Assembly (NCBI GenBank): GCA_015487645.1
Contig: WFPH01000122.1
Coordinates: forward strand, 1 to 10,534
Length of the DNA stretch: 10,534 nucleotides
Reading direction: 5' to 3'
From: Thermosulfurimonas sp.
GTDB taxonomy: Bacteria; Desulfobacterota; Thermodesulfobacteria; Thermodesulfobacteriales; Thermodesulfobacteriaceae
Positions 1 through 5,866 of the stretch are shown piece by piece. The notes below the pieces were generated by a model, which saw only the letters and a list, made by a program, of their open reading frames with translations, did no database searches and had not been told where the DNA came from. A program made the translations under genes and the position numbers. Position 1 is the stretch's first letter. The number at the start of each line of letters is the position of its first letter.

Positions 1-1
1 A

Positions 2-784
2 CGGCTTAAGCCGGTTGAGATTTTCGGTAAGAGATCTAAGGGATTTTCCCTTACCGGAAGAGGATATTTCGTAAGGGCCGTTCCCTATAAAGGGAAGGGG
101 GAGATCGCTCTTATCCCCACCTTTCTTTCGGCGGCCTTAAAACAGAAGATCCGCGGTGGTGGCCCCGGAAGGTTTGTGATCCGTAAGGAGGATCTGCGGG
201 CCAAGCTCAAACTGGTGAGAAGCTCACGCCTCACGGTCTTCTGTGTGGACGGCTCGGGGTCCATGGCCGCCGAGGCCCGCATGAGGGAAACCAAGGGTGC
301 TATCATGAGTCTCCTCCTTTCGGCCTATCAAAAACGCGACCGGGTGGCCCTTATGGTGTTTCGCGGGGATAAGGCCCGGATGGTTCTCCCGCCTACCAAT
401 TCCGTGGATCGGGCCGCAAGGGTCCTTGCGGAGCTTGCGGTAGGAGGCTCAACCCCGCTTCCCGCCGCCCTTAGCGAACTTTACCGATTACTTGAAGAGA
501 TGCGTCGGAAAGATTCCCGTCTCCTCACCACCGTCATTCTTATCACCGACGGCCGGGGCAATGTGAGCCTTACCGGAAAACCACCGCGGGAGGAGATAGA
601 AACCCTGGCTCGAAGACTCGCCGCAGATTTCCCGGAGGTGGAGTTCGTGGTGGTGGACACCGAGACCGGATCGGTGAGACTCGAGATGGCCCGAAGACTC
701 GCCGAGCTTCTCTCCGCCCGCTACTTTACCCCCGAGGCCCTCCGGGCCGATAGACTTTACGAGATTGCGAGAGGTGAAACATGA
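2..784 (+). CDS. Magnesium-chelatase-type VWA subunit (ChlD/BchD family), C-terminal part
   Basis: The reading frame is open from base 2 with no stop, so this is the last 260 residues of a protein that begins left of the window. The GTG at 176 is an internal codon, because the 58 residues before it are protein-like and match the linker before the VWA domain in ChlD/BchD. The visible part holds a von Willebrand A domain with an intact MIDAS metal site: DGSGS at about residues 83-87, the GGSTPL loop in the middle, and ITDGRGN later. Family members work with an AAA+ ATPase subunit to drive metal insertion into a tetrapyrrole by a large chelatase subunit (ChlH or CobN). Its stop overlaps the start of the ATPase gene by 4 nt (ATGA), so the two are very likely translated together. 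No bacteriochlorophyll genes are visible, so cobalt chelation with a CobN-like subunit is as plausible as magnesium; this is inference. The N-terminal AAA+-like half, if present, is outside the window. Confidence 0.9.
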   Translation, partial: RLKPVEIFGKRSKGFSLTGRGYFVRAVPYKGKGEIALIPTFLSAALKQKIRGGGPGRFVIRKEDLRAKLKLVRSSRLTVFCVDGSGSMAAEARMRETKGAIMSLLLSAYQKRDRVALMVFRGDKARMVLPPTNSVDRAARVLAELAVGGSTPLPAALSELYRLLEEMRRKDSRLLTTVILITDGRGNVSLTGKPPREEIETLARRLAADFPEVEFVVVDTETGSVRLEMARRLAELLSARYFTPEALRADRLYEIARGET

Positions 785-1770
785 AGAGATACCTTTTTCC
801 TTTTACCGCCATCGTAGGCCAGGAGGACATGAAGCTCGCCCTGATTCTCAATGTCATTGATCCGGGGATCGGGGGAGTCCTTATCCGGGGTGAAAAGGGT
901 ACCGGAAAGTCCACGGTGGTGCGGGCGCTTGCGGACATCCTGCCGGAGATCGAGGTGGTGGAGGGGTGTCCCTTCTCCTGCGATCCGGATGATTCCAAAA
1001 GCCTATGCCCCAACTGCAGGGAGCGTCTTGAGAAAGACGGCCAGCTTCCACGCACTAGGCGAAAGGTGCGGGTGGTGGAGCTTCCGCTCTCGGCCACAGA
1101 GGATCGTCTGGTGGGAAGCCTTGACCTTGAGGCGGCCCTAACCCGGGGAGAGAGACGCTTTGAACCCGGAATCTTTGCCGCCGCTAACCGGGGTTTTCTT
1201 TATGTGGACGAGGTAAATCTTTTACCGGATCACCTGGTGGATACTCTCCTCGATGTGGCGGCCATGGGGGTGAATTACGTGGAAAGAGAAGGGGTAAGTT
1301 TCTCTCACGCCGCCCGTTTTGTCCTGGTGGGGACCATGAATCCGGAGGAGGGAGAACTTCGGCCCCAGCTCCTTGATCGTTTCGGTCTCTGCGTAACGGT
1401 CGAGGGCTTAAAAGACCCCAAGGCCAGGGTGCTCATCATGGAGCGCTGGGAGGAATTTACGCGGGATCCTGAAGGGTTCAAGGAAAAGTTTCGGCCCGAG
1501 ACCGAGGCCCTGGTCTCCCGGATTGTAGAGGCCAAGGAGAGGCTTTCGGAGGTGAAAATCCCGGAGAAGATGCTTTATGCCATCGCCAAAAAGACCATAA
1601 CGCTGGGGGTTGACGGACATCGGGCGGATCTCACCATGGCCCGGGTGGCCCGGGCACACGCCGCTTTTTCCGGAAGGACCGAGGTCACCGAGGAGGATCT
1701 CGCGGTGGCCGAACGCCTGGCCCTGCCCCATCGTCTCCGGCGCCGGCCTTTTGAAGAGATAGGAACCTGA
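781..1770 (+). CDS. Magnesium-chelatase-type AAA+ ATPase subunit (ChlI/BchI family)
   Basis: A complete 329-residue AAA+ ATPase, the usual length for ChlI/BchI. It shows Walker A GEKGTGKST at residues 37-45, Walker B FLYVDEVN at 139-146, a sensor-1-type TMNPEEG at 185-191 and the LLDRFG arginine-finger segment at 198-203; the small helical domain follows in the last 100 residues. ATP hydrolysis by the I-D ring powers metal insertion into a tetrapyrrole. The start at 781 is supported by GAGAGGTG just upstream and by the 4-nt overlap with the VWA gene. Residues 63-79 carry four cysteines (CPFSC and CPNC), in the insert between Walker A and Walker B, which could bind a metal or iron-sulfur cluster; similar cysteines occur in ChlI-like proteins of anaerobes, but their role is not shown here. 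The substrate metal cannot be told from this protein alone. It is the last gene of its operon inside the window. Confidence 0.93.
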   Translation: MKRYLFPFTAIVGQEDMKLALILNVIDPGIGGVLIRGEKGTGKSTVVRALADILPEIEVVEGCPFSCDPDDSKSLCPNCRERLEKDGQLPRTRRKVRVVELPLSATEDRLVGSLDLEAALTRGERRFEPGIFAAANRGFLYVDEVNLLPDHLVDTLLDVAAMGVNYVEREGVSFSHAARFVLVGTMNPEEGELRPQLLDRFGLCVTVEGLKDPKARVLIMERWEEFTRDPEGFKEKFRPETEALVSRIVEAKERLSEVKIPEKMLYAIAKKTITLGVDGHRADLTMARVARAHAAFSGRTEVTEEDLAVAERLALPHRLRRRPFEEIGT

Positions 1771-1782
1771 TTTACTTCAACT

Positions 1783-1795
1783 CAGACTTTGTCTG
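1783..1795 (+). repeat. Small hairpin just after the chelatase operon
   Basis: CAGAC-TTT-GTCTG forms a perfect 5-bp stem with a 3-nt loop, 12 nt after the ChlI-type stop codon. No T-run follows, so it does not look like a standard intrinsic terminator. A second weak stem, TTCCG with CGGAA at 1826-1846, is followed by a T/C-rich stretch. Either could mark the transcript end, but both are weak. Confidence 0.25.
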
Positions 1796-1863
1796 GCAGG
1801 TAATCCTTTCCGAAGAGGCGAGCCCTTCCGGGAATCCGTCTCGGAATACTTCTCTTCTGGGAT

Positions 1864-1926
1864 TGGCGGAGGGGGAGGGATTCGAACCCCCGGTGCGGGT
1901 TTTAGCCCGCACAGCCGATTTCGAGA
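1864..1926 (-). pseudogene. 3' fragment of a tRNA-Ser(CGA) gene, probable attachment-site scar
   Basis: Read on the minus strand this is the 3' part of a tRNA-Ser. The anticodon loop CTCGAAA with anticodon CGA is at 1925-1919. It is followed by the 3' anticodon strand TCGGC, a long variable arm with a 7-bp stem (1893-1912) typical of serine and leucine tRNAs, a T-arm with TTCGAAT in its loop, the acceptor strand CCCCTCC, G and an encoded CCA (1866-1864). Upstream of the anticodon loop the sequence does not supply the matching stem (GCCGA expected, GTTGT found), a D-arm or the GGAGGGG acceptor strand; AT-rich DNA follows instead. I searched by eye up to the array for a 5' half and found none, so the gene is truncated, not merely divergent. 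Tyrosine recombinases commonly use tRNA 3' ends as attachment sites and leave such copies. The cut side faces the CRISPR-Cas block. Confidence 0.8.
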
Positions 1927-2206
1927 CAACCGTGAGAAAAAATTGAAAAAATTACGGATATAAGCGGGGTTATAGGAAATGATCCGTGGACAGAAAAAGG
2001 TGTGCCCATGGGGTGCCTAGTGGGGGGCAAGAAGAGAGATAAAAGAATAGAGACGAAATGGGAGAAAATGAGGGACGAAAAGGCGAAAATGCGAAAATGC
2101 GGACAGGTGGGAGAGGAGTGGTTGTTTTTGGGTGACGGAAATGAGATGCCCCCAAAACTTTACATACCTGAAATGTTAAGGTCTATTATCTCTGCCCCTC
2201 CTCTTG

Positions 2207-2219
2207 CACACCATGTGTG
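2207..2219. repeat. Inverted repeat CACAC-CAT-GTGTG
   Basis: Two perfect 5-bp arms are separated by 3 nt in the non-coding trailer side of the array. It resembles a small operator or hairpin, but no gene starts beside it, so its role is unknown. Confidence 0.3.
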
Positions 2220-2273
2220 AGTCTTTCGGCTTTCGTTCTAGATCTCCATGGATGTCCTGCCGATCCAGCACTT

Positions 2274-2285
2274 CTTCCCGGGAAG
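2274..2285. repeat. Perfect 12-bp palindrome CTTCCCGGGAAG
   Basis: The sequence equals its own reverse complement over 12 bases and lies about 130 bp from the terminal CRISPR repeat. It could be a protein-binding site or chance; nothing adjacent decides this. Confidence 0.3.
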
Positions 2286-2309
2286 GCCCTTACGTGAGGC
2301 TAGTCGATG

Positions 2310-2324
2310 GTGGACGAAGTCCAC
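2310..2324 (-). repeat. Hairpin about 90 bp beyond the terminal CRISPR repeat
   Basis: GTGGAC and GTCCAC form a perfect 6-bp stem around a 3-nt loop. On the minus strand it lies downstream of the array, where the pre-crRNA transcript would end. No T-run follows the stem, so a classical intrinsic terminator is not supported; it may only stabilise or mark the RNA end. Confidence 0.3.
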
Positions 2325-2411
2325 GGTCCAAATATGTTCTGTTTAGCGGGTCACCTCAGGCTCATCACGCCGCTTCGATACTAAGGTCTAGCTACAAACT
2401 TCCTCATATTG

Positions 2412-3172
2412 TGGTTCATCCCCGCGGGTGCGGGGAACACTCTTGATGTCGCCAAGGATCATGCCGTCTTGAGGGTTCATCCCCGCGGGTGCGGGGAACA
2501 CGAAGTCTCCGTGGTAGGCGGAGCGGCCCAGGCCGGTTCATCCCCGCGGGTGCGGGGAACACTCCTTAATGAACTCCTTGATCTCGCTCCACTTCGGTTC
2601 ATCCCCGCGGGTGCGGGGAACACTTCGTCGCTTCCACGGCAAGCGCAGCGATGTGCGGTTCATCCCCGCGGGTGCGGGGAACACGACCTTTTCTGCTTCT
2701 TCGCCCTTATTGATGTCGGTTCATCCCCGCGGGTGCGGGGAACACAAGACCACGAAGGTTTTGACCAGCACCGTAAACGGTTCATCCCCGCGGGTGCGGG
2801 GAACACATGACATCATACATCTAAGACCTCGAAATCAACGGTTCATCCCCGCGGGTGCGGGGAACACTTGTTGTTCAGAAGGCTTTTCCGGTTCTAACTC
2901 GGTTCATCCCCGCGGGTGCGGGGAACACGAGTTGATTCTACAAAATGTCCCTGCTCTCTCCGGTTCATCCCCGCGGGTGCGGGGAACACTACTTTGGGGA
3001 ATCCTGCGATTGCGCCTATCTCGGTTCATCCCCGCGGGTGCGGGGAACACGATTTCAGGGGACTACTGCAGTGGCTCATGCTCGGTTCATCCCCGCGGGT
3101 GCGGGGAACACAAACGTGTTATGAAAAAATACCCTCGCGTGATCGGTTCATCCCCGCGGGTGCGGGGAACAC
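2412..3172 (-). CRISPR. Type I-E CRISPR array, 13 repeats and 12 spacers
   Basis: Thirteen 29-nt repeats lie at an exact 61-bp period, with twelve 32-nt spacers between them. The 28-nt cores start at 2413, 2474, 2535, 2596, 2657, 2718, 2779, 2840, 2901, 2962, 3023, 3084 and 3145, and all are identical by eye. On the minus strand each repeat starts GTGTTCCCCGC and contains a CCCCGC/GCGGGG hairpin; Cas6e cleavage at its base would leave the handle ATGAACCG. This is the classic type I-E repeat and it matches the adjacent cas genes. Direction is minus: the cas2-side flank is the AT-rich leader, and the variable 29th base occurs at the far, older end. That base is G after the leader-side 11 repeats, C at the repeat near 2473 and A at the terminal repeat near 2412. 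Spacers run 2441-2472, 2502-2533 and so on every 61 bp to 3112-3143. I recognise no target in them, and see no match within the window. Confidence 0.99.
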
Positions 3173-3276
3173 GCTTAACAAATACAGTAAAAGAGGCCCA
3201 AAGGCTACTTTTATCTCCCAAAAAAACTGGCCAAATTTCCAGATTTTCAAAGATCAATTATCAAATAAGAAATTCT
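3173..3276 (-). promoter_or_regulatory. CRISPR leader
   Basis: This is the 104-bp AT-rich gap between the cas2 stop and the first (leader-side) repeat. In type I-E loci the leader holds the promoter for the pre-crRNA and the signals that direct Cas1-Cas2 to the first repeat. It contains an A7 run at 3220-3226 and a direct repeat ATCAA-TT-ATCAA at 3253-3264. The ATCAA units recall the core of IHF sites, but the rest of the IHF consensus is not matched and the distance from the repeat (about 80-90 bp) is greater than in E. coli. I could not pick out a convincing -35/-10 pair. Confidence 0.75.
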
Positions 3277-3594
3277 TCATTTTAAATCGTATCGCTCTGC
3301 AGCTCGAGCCCATTGAGTGTTGCGTACGCACACCCAGCGTAGGCCGTCCAGATCCACCACTTCCCGGTCCTCATACCCGTAAAGTCTGAGATCAAAGCCC
3401 TGCTCGTTGTTGGTGCTCCAAACCTGACAGGCCCGTCCCTGAAAGTCCATCTCCCGAAGCACCCGATCCCATAGAAGATCTCGTACCCTGGCGCTTACTT
3501 CTCCCACGAAAACTCCGGGCACTACTTCTAGCAACCAGCGGCTGAGCATCCCCCGAAGCCCCCGGGGCACGGTTTCAAGGATCATCACTACCAT
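3277..3594 (-). CDS. cas2: CRISPR-associated endoribonuclease/integration subunit Cas2, type I-E
   Basis: A 105-residue protein that clearly follows the E. coli-type Cas2: it begins MVVMILETVPRGLRG, has GVFVGEVSARVRDLLW at about residues 27-42, WSTNNEQGFD near 59-68 and VDLDGLRWV near 80-88. Cas2 forms the central dimer of the Cas1-Cas2 integrase, which inserts new spacers at the leader end of the array. The E. coli protein is about ten residues shorter; the extra residues here form a charged C-terminal tail. The start at 3594 is preferred over the second Met (3585) because GGAGGAG lies 5-6 nt before it. The gene overlaps the end of cas1 by 20 nt, implying coupled translation, and is the last gene before the leader. 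It has no other reading frame of note. Confidence 0.96.
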   Translation of the reverse strand: MVVMILETVPRGLRGMLSRWLLEVVPGVFVGEVSARVRDLLWDRVLREMDFQGRACQVWSTNNEQGFDLRLYGYEDREVVDLDGLRWVCVRNTQWARAAERYDLK

Positions 3595-4546
3595 AGGGCT
3601 CCTCCCCGTAGTTCACGCCAGCGGGGACCTCTCCTTCTGGGGACCAGATGGCTCCGGGAGCTGCGGGATCTTCAGCCCAGAAGGCTTCCTCCGCCTCTTT
3701 GTCTGGAGACTTAAATCCCAGGCCGGTAAAAAGACGGTTGAGATCGTCCACAATGCGCTTGAGCATGCCAGTCTTCCGCACCTGGTCTCGCAGGCGGTGA
3801 CGGATGCGGCGTTCTACATCCTCTTTGCTTTCGGCCACGGTGCGAAAGGCTGCCGGCACTAGGATTTGCGTGCGGTAAAGATCGGCTACGTCGTAGACAA
3901 ACGAGAGTTGCTTGCCCACGTGAATGAAGCCCAAAGCCGGACTGTATCCGGCAGAGACGATAGCGGCGTGACAGAGCCCGTAAAGGAAGGCCGCCCCTGC
4001 TGAAAGGGCCCGATTTACGGCATCGGCCTTCTCCCAGTTTCCCCGGTCGTAATTTCGCCCTCGCCAGGGAACCCCGGTTTCCCGGCTGGCCTGAGCATAG
4101 GCCTCTCGCACCCGCACGCCCTCCCGCCCACGAAGTTCTTCGAGCGTCAAATCCTCGGGAAGCTCCTCGTCAAAGCGGAAGCGATAGAGGCGCTTAATCA
4201 CCTCCAGGCGCTCCTTGGGGCGAGCCCAGGCACGGGCCTGGCGGTAGAGACGCCGGGCACTCCGAGTTTCACCCAAACCGGCGGCGTAGAACCGTCCGCC
4301 TTCTTCTCCCACCCAGAGGATGGTTACTCCGCATTCGGCGAGCGCCCGCACCGCAGCATGGGTGACACGGGTCCCAGGCCCGAGAAGAAGTACCCCGAGA
4401 GCTGCGGCTGGAACTTGAAAAGCCCCGTCTCTGCGATAGACCACGATGGAAGAGGCTTCTCGCTCCACTACGGCCCGCTCCACATAAAGATAGGACACCC
4501 CGTCCCGAAACCGGGGAAGCTCATGGAGATTCTGAATTTCAGGCAT
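3575..4546 (-). CDS. cas1: CRISPR-associated integrase Cas1, type I-E
   Basis: A 323-residue Cas1, the catalytic subunit of the spacer-acquisition complex with Cas2. It is a metal-dependent DNA integrase that joins prespacer 3' ends to the first repeat. The active-site residues can be placed: E142 (in GREGVRVREAY), H209 (in LGFIHVGKQLSF) and D222 (in YDVADLYR), each one residue on from E141, H208 and D221 of the E. coli protein. The N-terminal beta domain and the helical C-terminal domain are both full length, and an acidic, Pro/Gly-rich tail of about 30 residues follows (from about 290). The start is supported by CCAGGAGGTAAGCC just before the ATG, with only 3 nt separating it from the cas6e stop. 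It overlaps cas2 by 20 nt. Nothing suggests inactivation. Confidence 0.97.
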   Translation of the reverse strand: MPEIQNLHELPRFRDGVSYLYVERAVVEREASSIVVYRRDGAFQVPAAALGVLLLGPGTRVTHAAVRALAECGVTILWVGEEGGRFYAAGLGETRSARRLYRQARAWARPKERLEVIKRLYRFRFDEELPEDLTLEELRGREGVRVREAYAQASRETGVPWRGRNYDRGNWEKADAVNRALSAGAAFLYGLCHAAIVSAGYSPALGFIHVGKQLSFVYDVADLYRTQILVPAAFRTVAESKEDVERRIRHRLRDQVRKTGMLKRIVDDLNRLFTGLGFKSPDKEAEEAFWAEDPAAPGAIWSPEGEVPAGVNYGEEPYGSDDP

Positions 4547-4549
4547 GGC

Positions 4550-5158
4550 TTACCTCCTGGCCAACGAAAGAAGCCCAAGCCCGAAGGCCTTACCATGGCC
4601 TATTCCCTGGGAAAGTCCCTTAAGCAAGGTCTCCGGGTGTTTCACTTCCAAGAATCCTTCAAAGGTTACAGCCAGGAGCTCCACCCGGGGGCTGGGCCTT
4701 TTCTTTCCTGCCACCAACCACTCCTTTCCCGTGACCTCGGCGGCTAGCACCCGGGCTCCGCAACGTGCCAGAGTCTTGGTGAGCCAGGCAAGCTGGGCTT
4801 CCCGACCCACCAGTCCGTAGCGCTTGCGATTCCGCATGACCGAGGGATTGGCCCGCAGACGAAACCGCAGGCGCTCGCCAGGTCTTAAGGCCGGAGTAAA
4901 GGCCTTGGGAGAGTCCGGCGCCAGCTCTCCGTAGTCTTTTCCGCATACGGCCCAGAGGGCCTCCCAGTCCTGCGGGCCCTGGGTCTGGATCAAGACGTAA
5001 GGGGGTGCAAGTCCCCGGCCGGTCTCCAGACGCCAGAGCAGGCGATCCTTACGGTGGCCCACCAAGCGGGCCAGGGTGCGGTGCATTTCATAGGGATCGG
5101 CCAAATCTCGGCGGGCCTTTGGATTTTCCAGATTGAGAGTGAGCTTACTTAGAAACAT
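4550..5158 (-). CDS. cas6e: CRISPR RNA endonuclease Cas6e (Cse3/CasE)
   Basis: A 202-residue RAMP-fold endoribonuclease that cuts pre-crRNA at the base of each repeat hairpin and stays bound to the 3' hairpin within Cascade. It starts MFLSKLTLNLENPKARRDLADPYEMHRTLARL; the family's catalytic histidine corresponds to H26 in YEMHR, with Y23 beside it. The C-terminal glycine-rich loop GIGHGKAFGLGLLSLARR, at the very end, is typical of the family. Length matches the usual 200 or so residues. AAAGGTG just upstream supports the start. The gene overlaps the end of cas5e by 14 nt and precedes cas1 by 3 nt. The 6-bp hairpin seen in the array's repeats is the expected substrate. Confidence 0.97.
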   Translation of the reverse strand: MFLSKLTLNLENPKARRDLADPYEMHRTLARLVGHRKDRLLWRLETGRGLAPPYVLIQTQGPQDWEALWAVCGKDYGELAPDSPKAFTPALRPGERLRFRLRANPSVMRNRKRYGLVGREAQLAWLTKTLARCGARVLAAEVTGKEWLVAGKKRPSPRVELLAVTFEGFLEVKHPETLLKGLSQGIGHGKAFGLGLLSLARR

Positions 5159-5864
5159 GGGGCACCTTTCCCCAGGGAAAATTCACCATCCAAACCAGGC
5201 GAGGACCAAAGCGACGCTCGGAGAAAGGGGCCAGCGGCTGATCCCAGATCTCGCGCACGAGGCCCCGGGCCCCGGCGGAAAAGCCCGGGGGAACCTCCAG
5301 GGCGTAGCGCGGAGCCTCGGGAGGCTTCGCCACTAGAGAAGGCCACCCGGCCAGGGCCTCCTCGAGCCCCTTCTCCACCAGGCCGCCTTCCGGAAAGAAG
5401 ACCGGCTCGGCGGGAAGATAGCCCCGGCGACCCAGGTAAGGGGTGAAAACTGGTCGGCGCAGGGCAGACTCGATCTCTTGAAGAAGCTCCCGCGGGCCCT
5501 CGAGCCCCACCAGGAAAGCGGCGTCGGCCAGGTAGAAGCGATGGCTCACCACGGTGTCCTGGATGCCCACGGTCTTGCCTTTGGAGCGGGCCTTGAGCCA
5601 TTTCTCCCACGGGGTAGAAGCCCGGATGACCTCTTTGGCCGTCTGAAAGTCCCGCCGGAGGTGGCCCTCCCGGTCCACCCGGACGCCGAAGCGCAGGGCG
5701 GCGAGATCGGCGACGGGGTCGTGACGCCGGCGGCCCAAGGCCGCGGCACAGAGACCCAGCACCCCGCTCTTGGTAGGCTCGCGCTCGGTATCCCGCCAAT
5801 CAAAACGGCTGCGCGAGCCCCAGGACTGCATGGGCCCTACGAGCTTGAGAAGCAGAGTGGCCAT
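5145..5864 (-). CDS. cas5e: Cascade subunit Cas5e (CasD)
   Basis: A 239-residue RAMP-family subunit that caps the 5' end of the crRNA in Cascade by holding the 8-nt handle, next to Cas8e. The family signature is at the N-terminus: MATLLLKLVGPMQSWGSRSR, then FDWRDTEREPTKSGVLGLCAAALG through about residue 44. It ends with FGPRLVWMVNFPWG. The ATG at 5864 is chosen over one 18 nt upstream because it gives the canonical family start, stands 2 nt after the cas7e stop and has GGGAGG at good spacing. The upstream alternative lies inside cas7e. The 3' end overlaps cas6e by 14 nt. Confidence 0.96.
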   Translation of the reverse strand: MATLLLKLVGPMQSWGSRSRFDWRDTEREPTKSGVLGLCAAALGRRRHDPVADLAALRFGVRVDREGHLRRDFQTAKEVIRASTPWEKWLKARSKGKTVGIQDTVVSHRFYLADAAFLVGLEGPRELLQEIESALRRPVFTPYLGRRGYLPAEPVFFPEGGLVEKGLEEALAGWPSLVAKPPEAPRYALEVPPGFSAGARGLVREIWDQPLAPFSERRFGPRLVWMVNFPWGKVPHVSK

Positions 5865-5866
5865 CA

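Larger units (their letters stand above)
1927..2411. other. Non-coding stretch between the tRNA fragment and the CRISPR array
   Basis: I see no convincing gene in these 485 bases. Next to the tRNA fragment the DNA is AT-rich, with A6 runs at about 1936-1952. From about 2027 to 2145 the plus strand is strongly purine-rich and contains short repeated units such as GCGAAAAT. The rest is of mixed composition with three small inverted repeats listed separately. Because the array is read leftwards on the minus strand, the part nearest 2411 is the trailer of the array. No Cas, integrase or transposase remnant is recognisable. If the tRNA fragment is an attachment site, this is the end of the integrated DNA. 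Confidence 0.6.

Noticed and set aside
1771..1860. Open plus-strand frame after the ATPase gene reading YFNSDFVWQVI, faintly like the start of an ATP synthase b subunit
   Set aside because: Only about a dozen residues look plausible, there is no normal start codon, and the frame runs into the tRNA fragment.
2002..2220. 72-codon plus-strand open frame starting GTG (or ATG at 2008) in the purine-rich block
   Set aside because: The peptide is low-complexity and Lys/Glu-rich at first and then unlike any family I know; the upstream AAGGTG is weak support. Chance is the better explanation.
2359..2373. Possible degenerate CRISPR repeat (GGCTCATCACGCCGC) beyond the terminal repeat
   Set aside because: It matches about 10 of the first 14 repeat bases, but the similarity then stops and the distance to the next repeat is 54 bp, not 61.
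1864..2411. An intron-split tRNA-Ser with the 5' exon further upstream
   Set aside because: A bacterial group I intron in an anticodon loop was considered, but no GGAGGGG acceptor strand followed by a D-arm was found on the minus strand up to the array; the one GGAGGGG-like site (near 2197) is not followed by tRNA sequence.
2409..3389. Long plus-strand open frames across the array, with repeating peptides such as FIPAGAGNT, SSPRVRGT and VHPRGCGEH
   Set aside because: These are the CRISPR repeats translated in three frames; the repeat happens to lack stops. They are a well-known false annotation.
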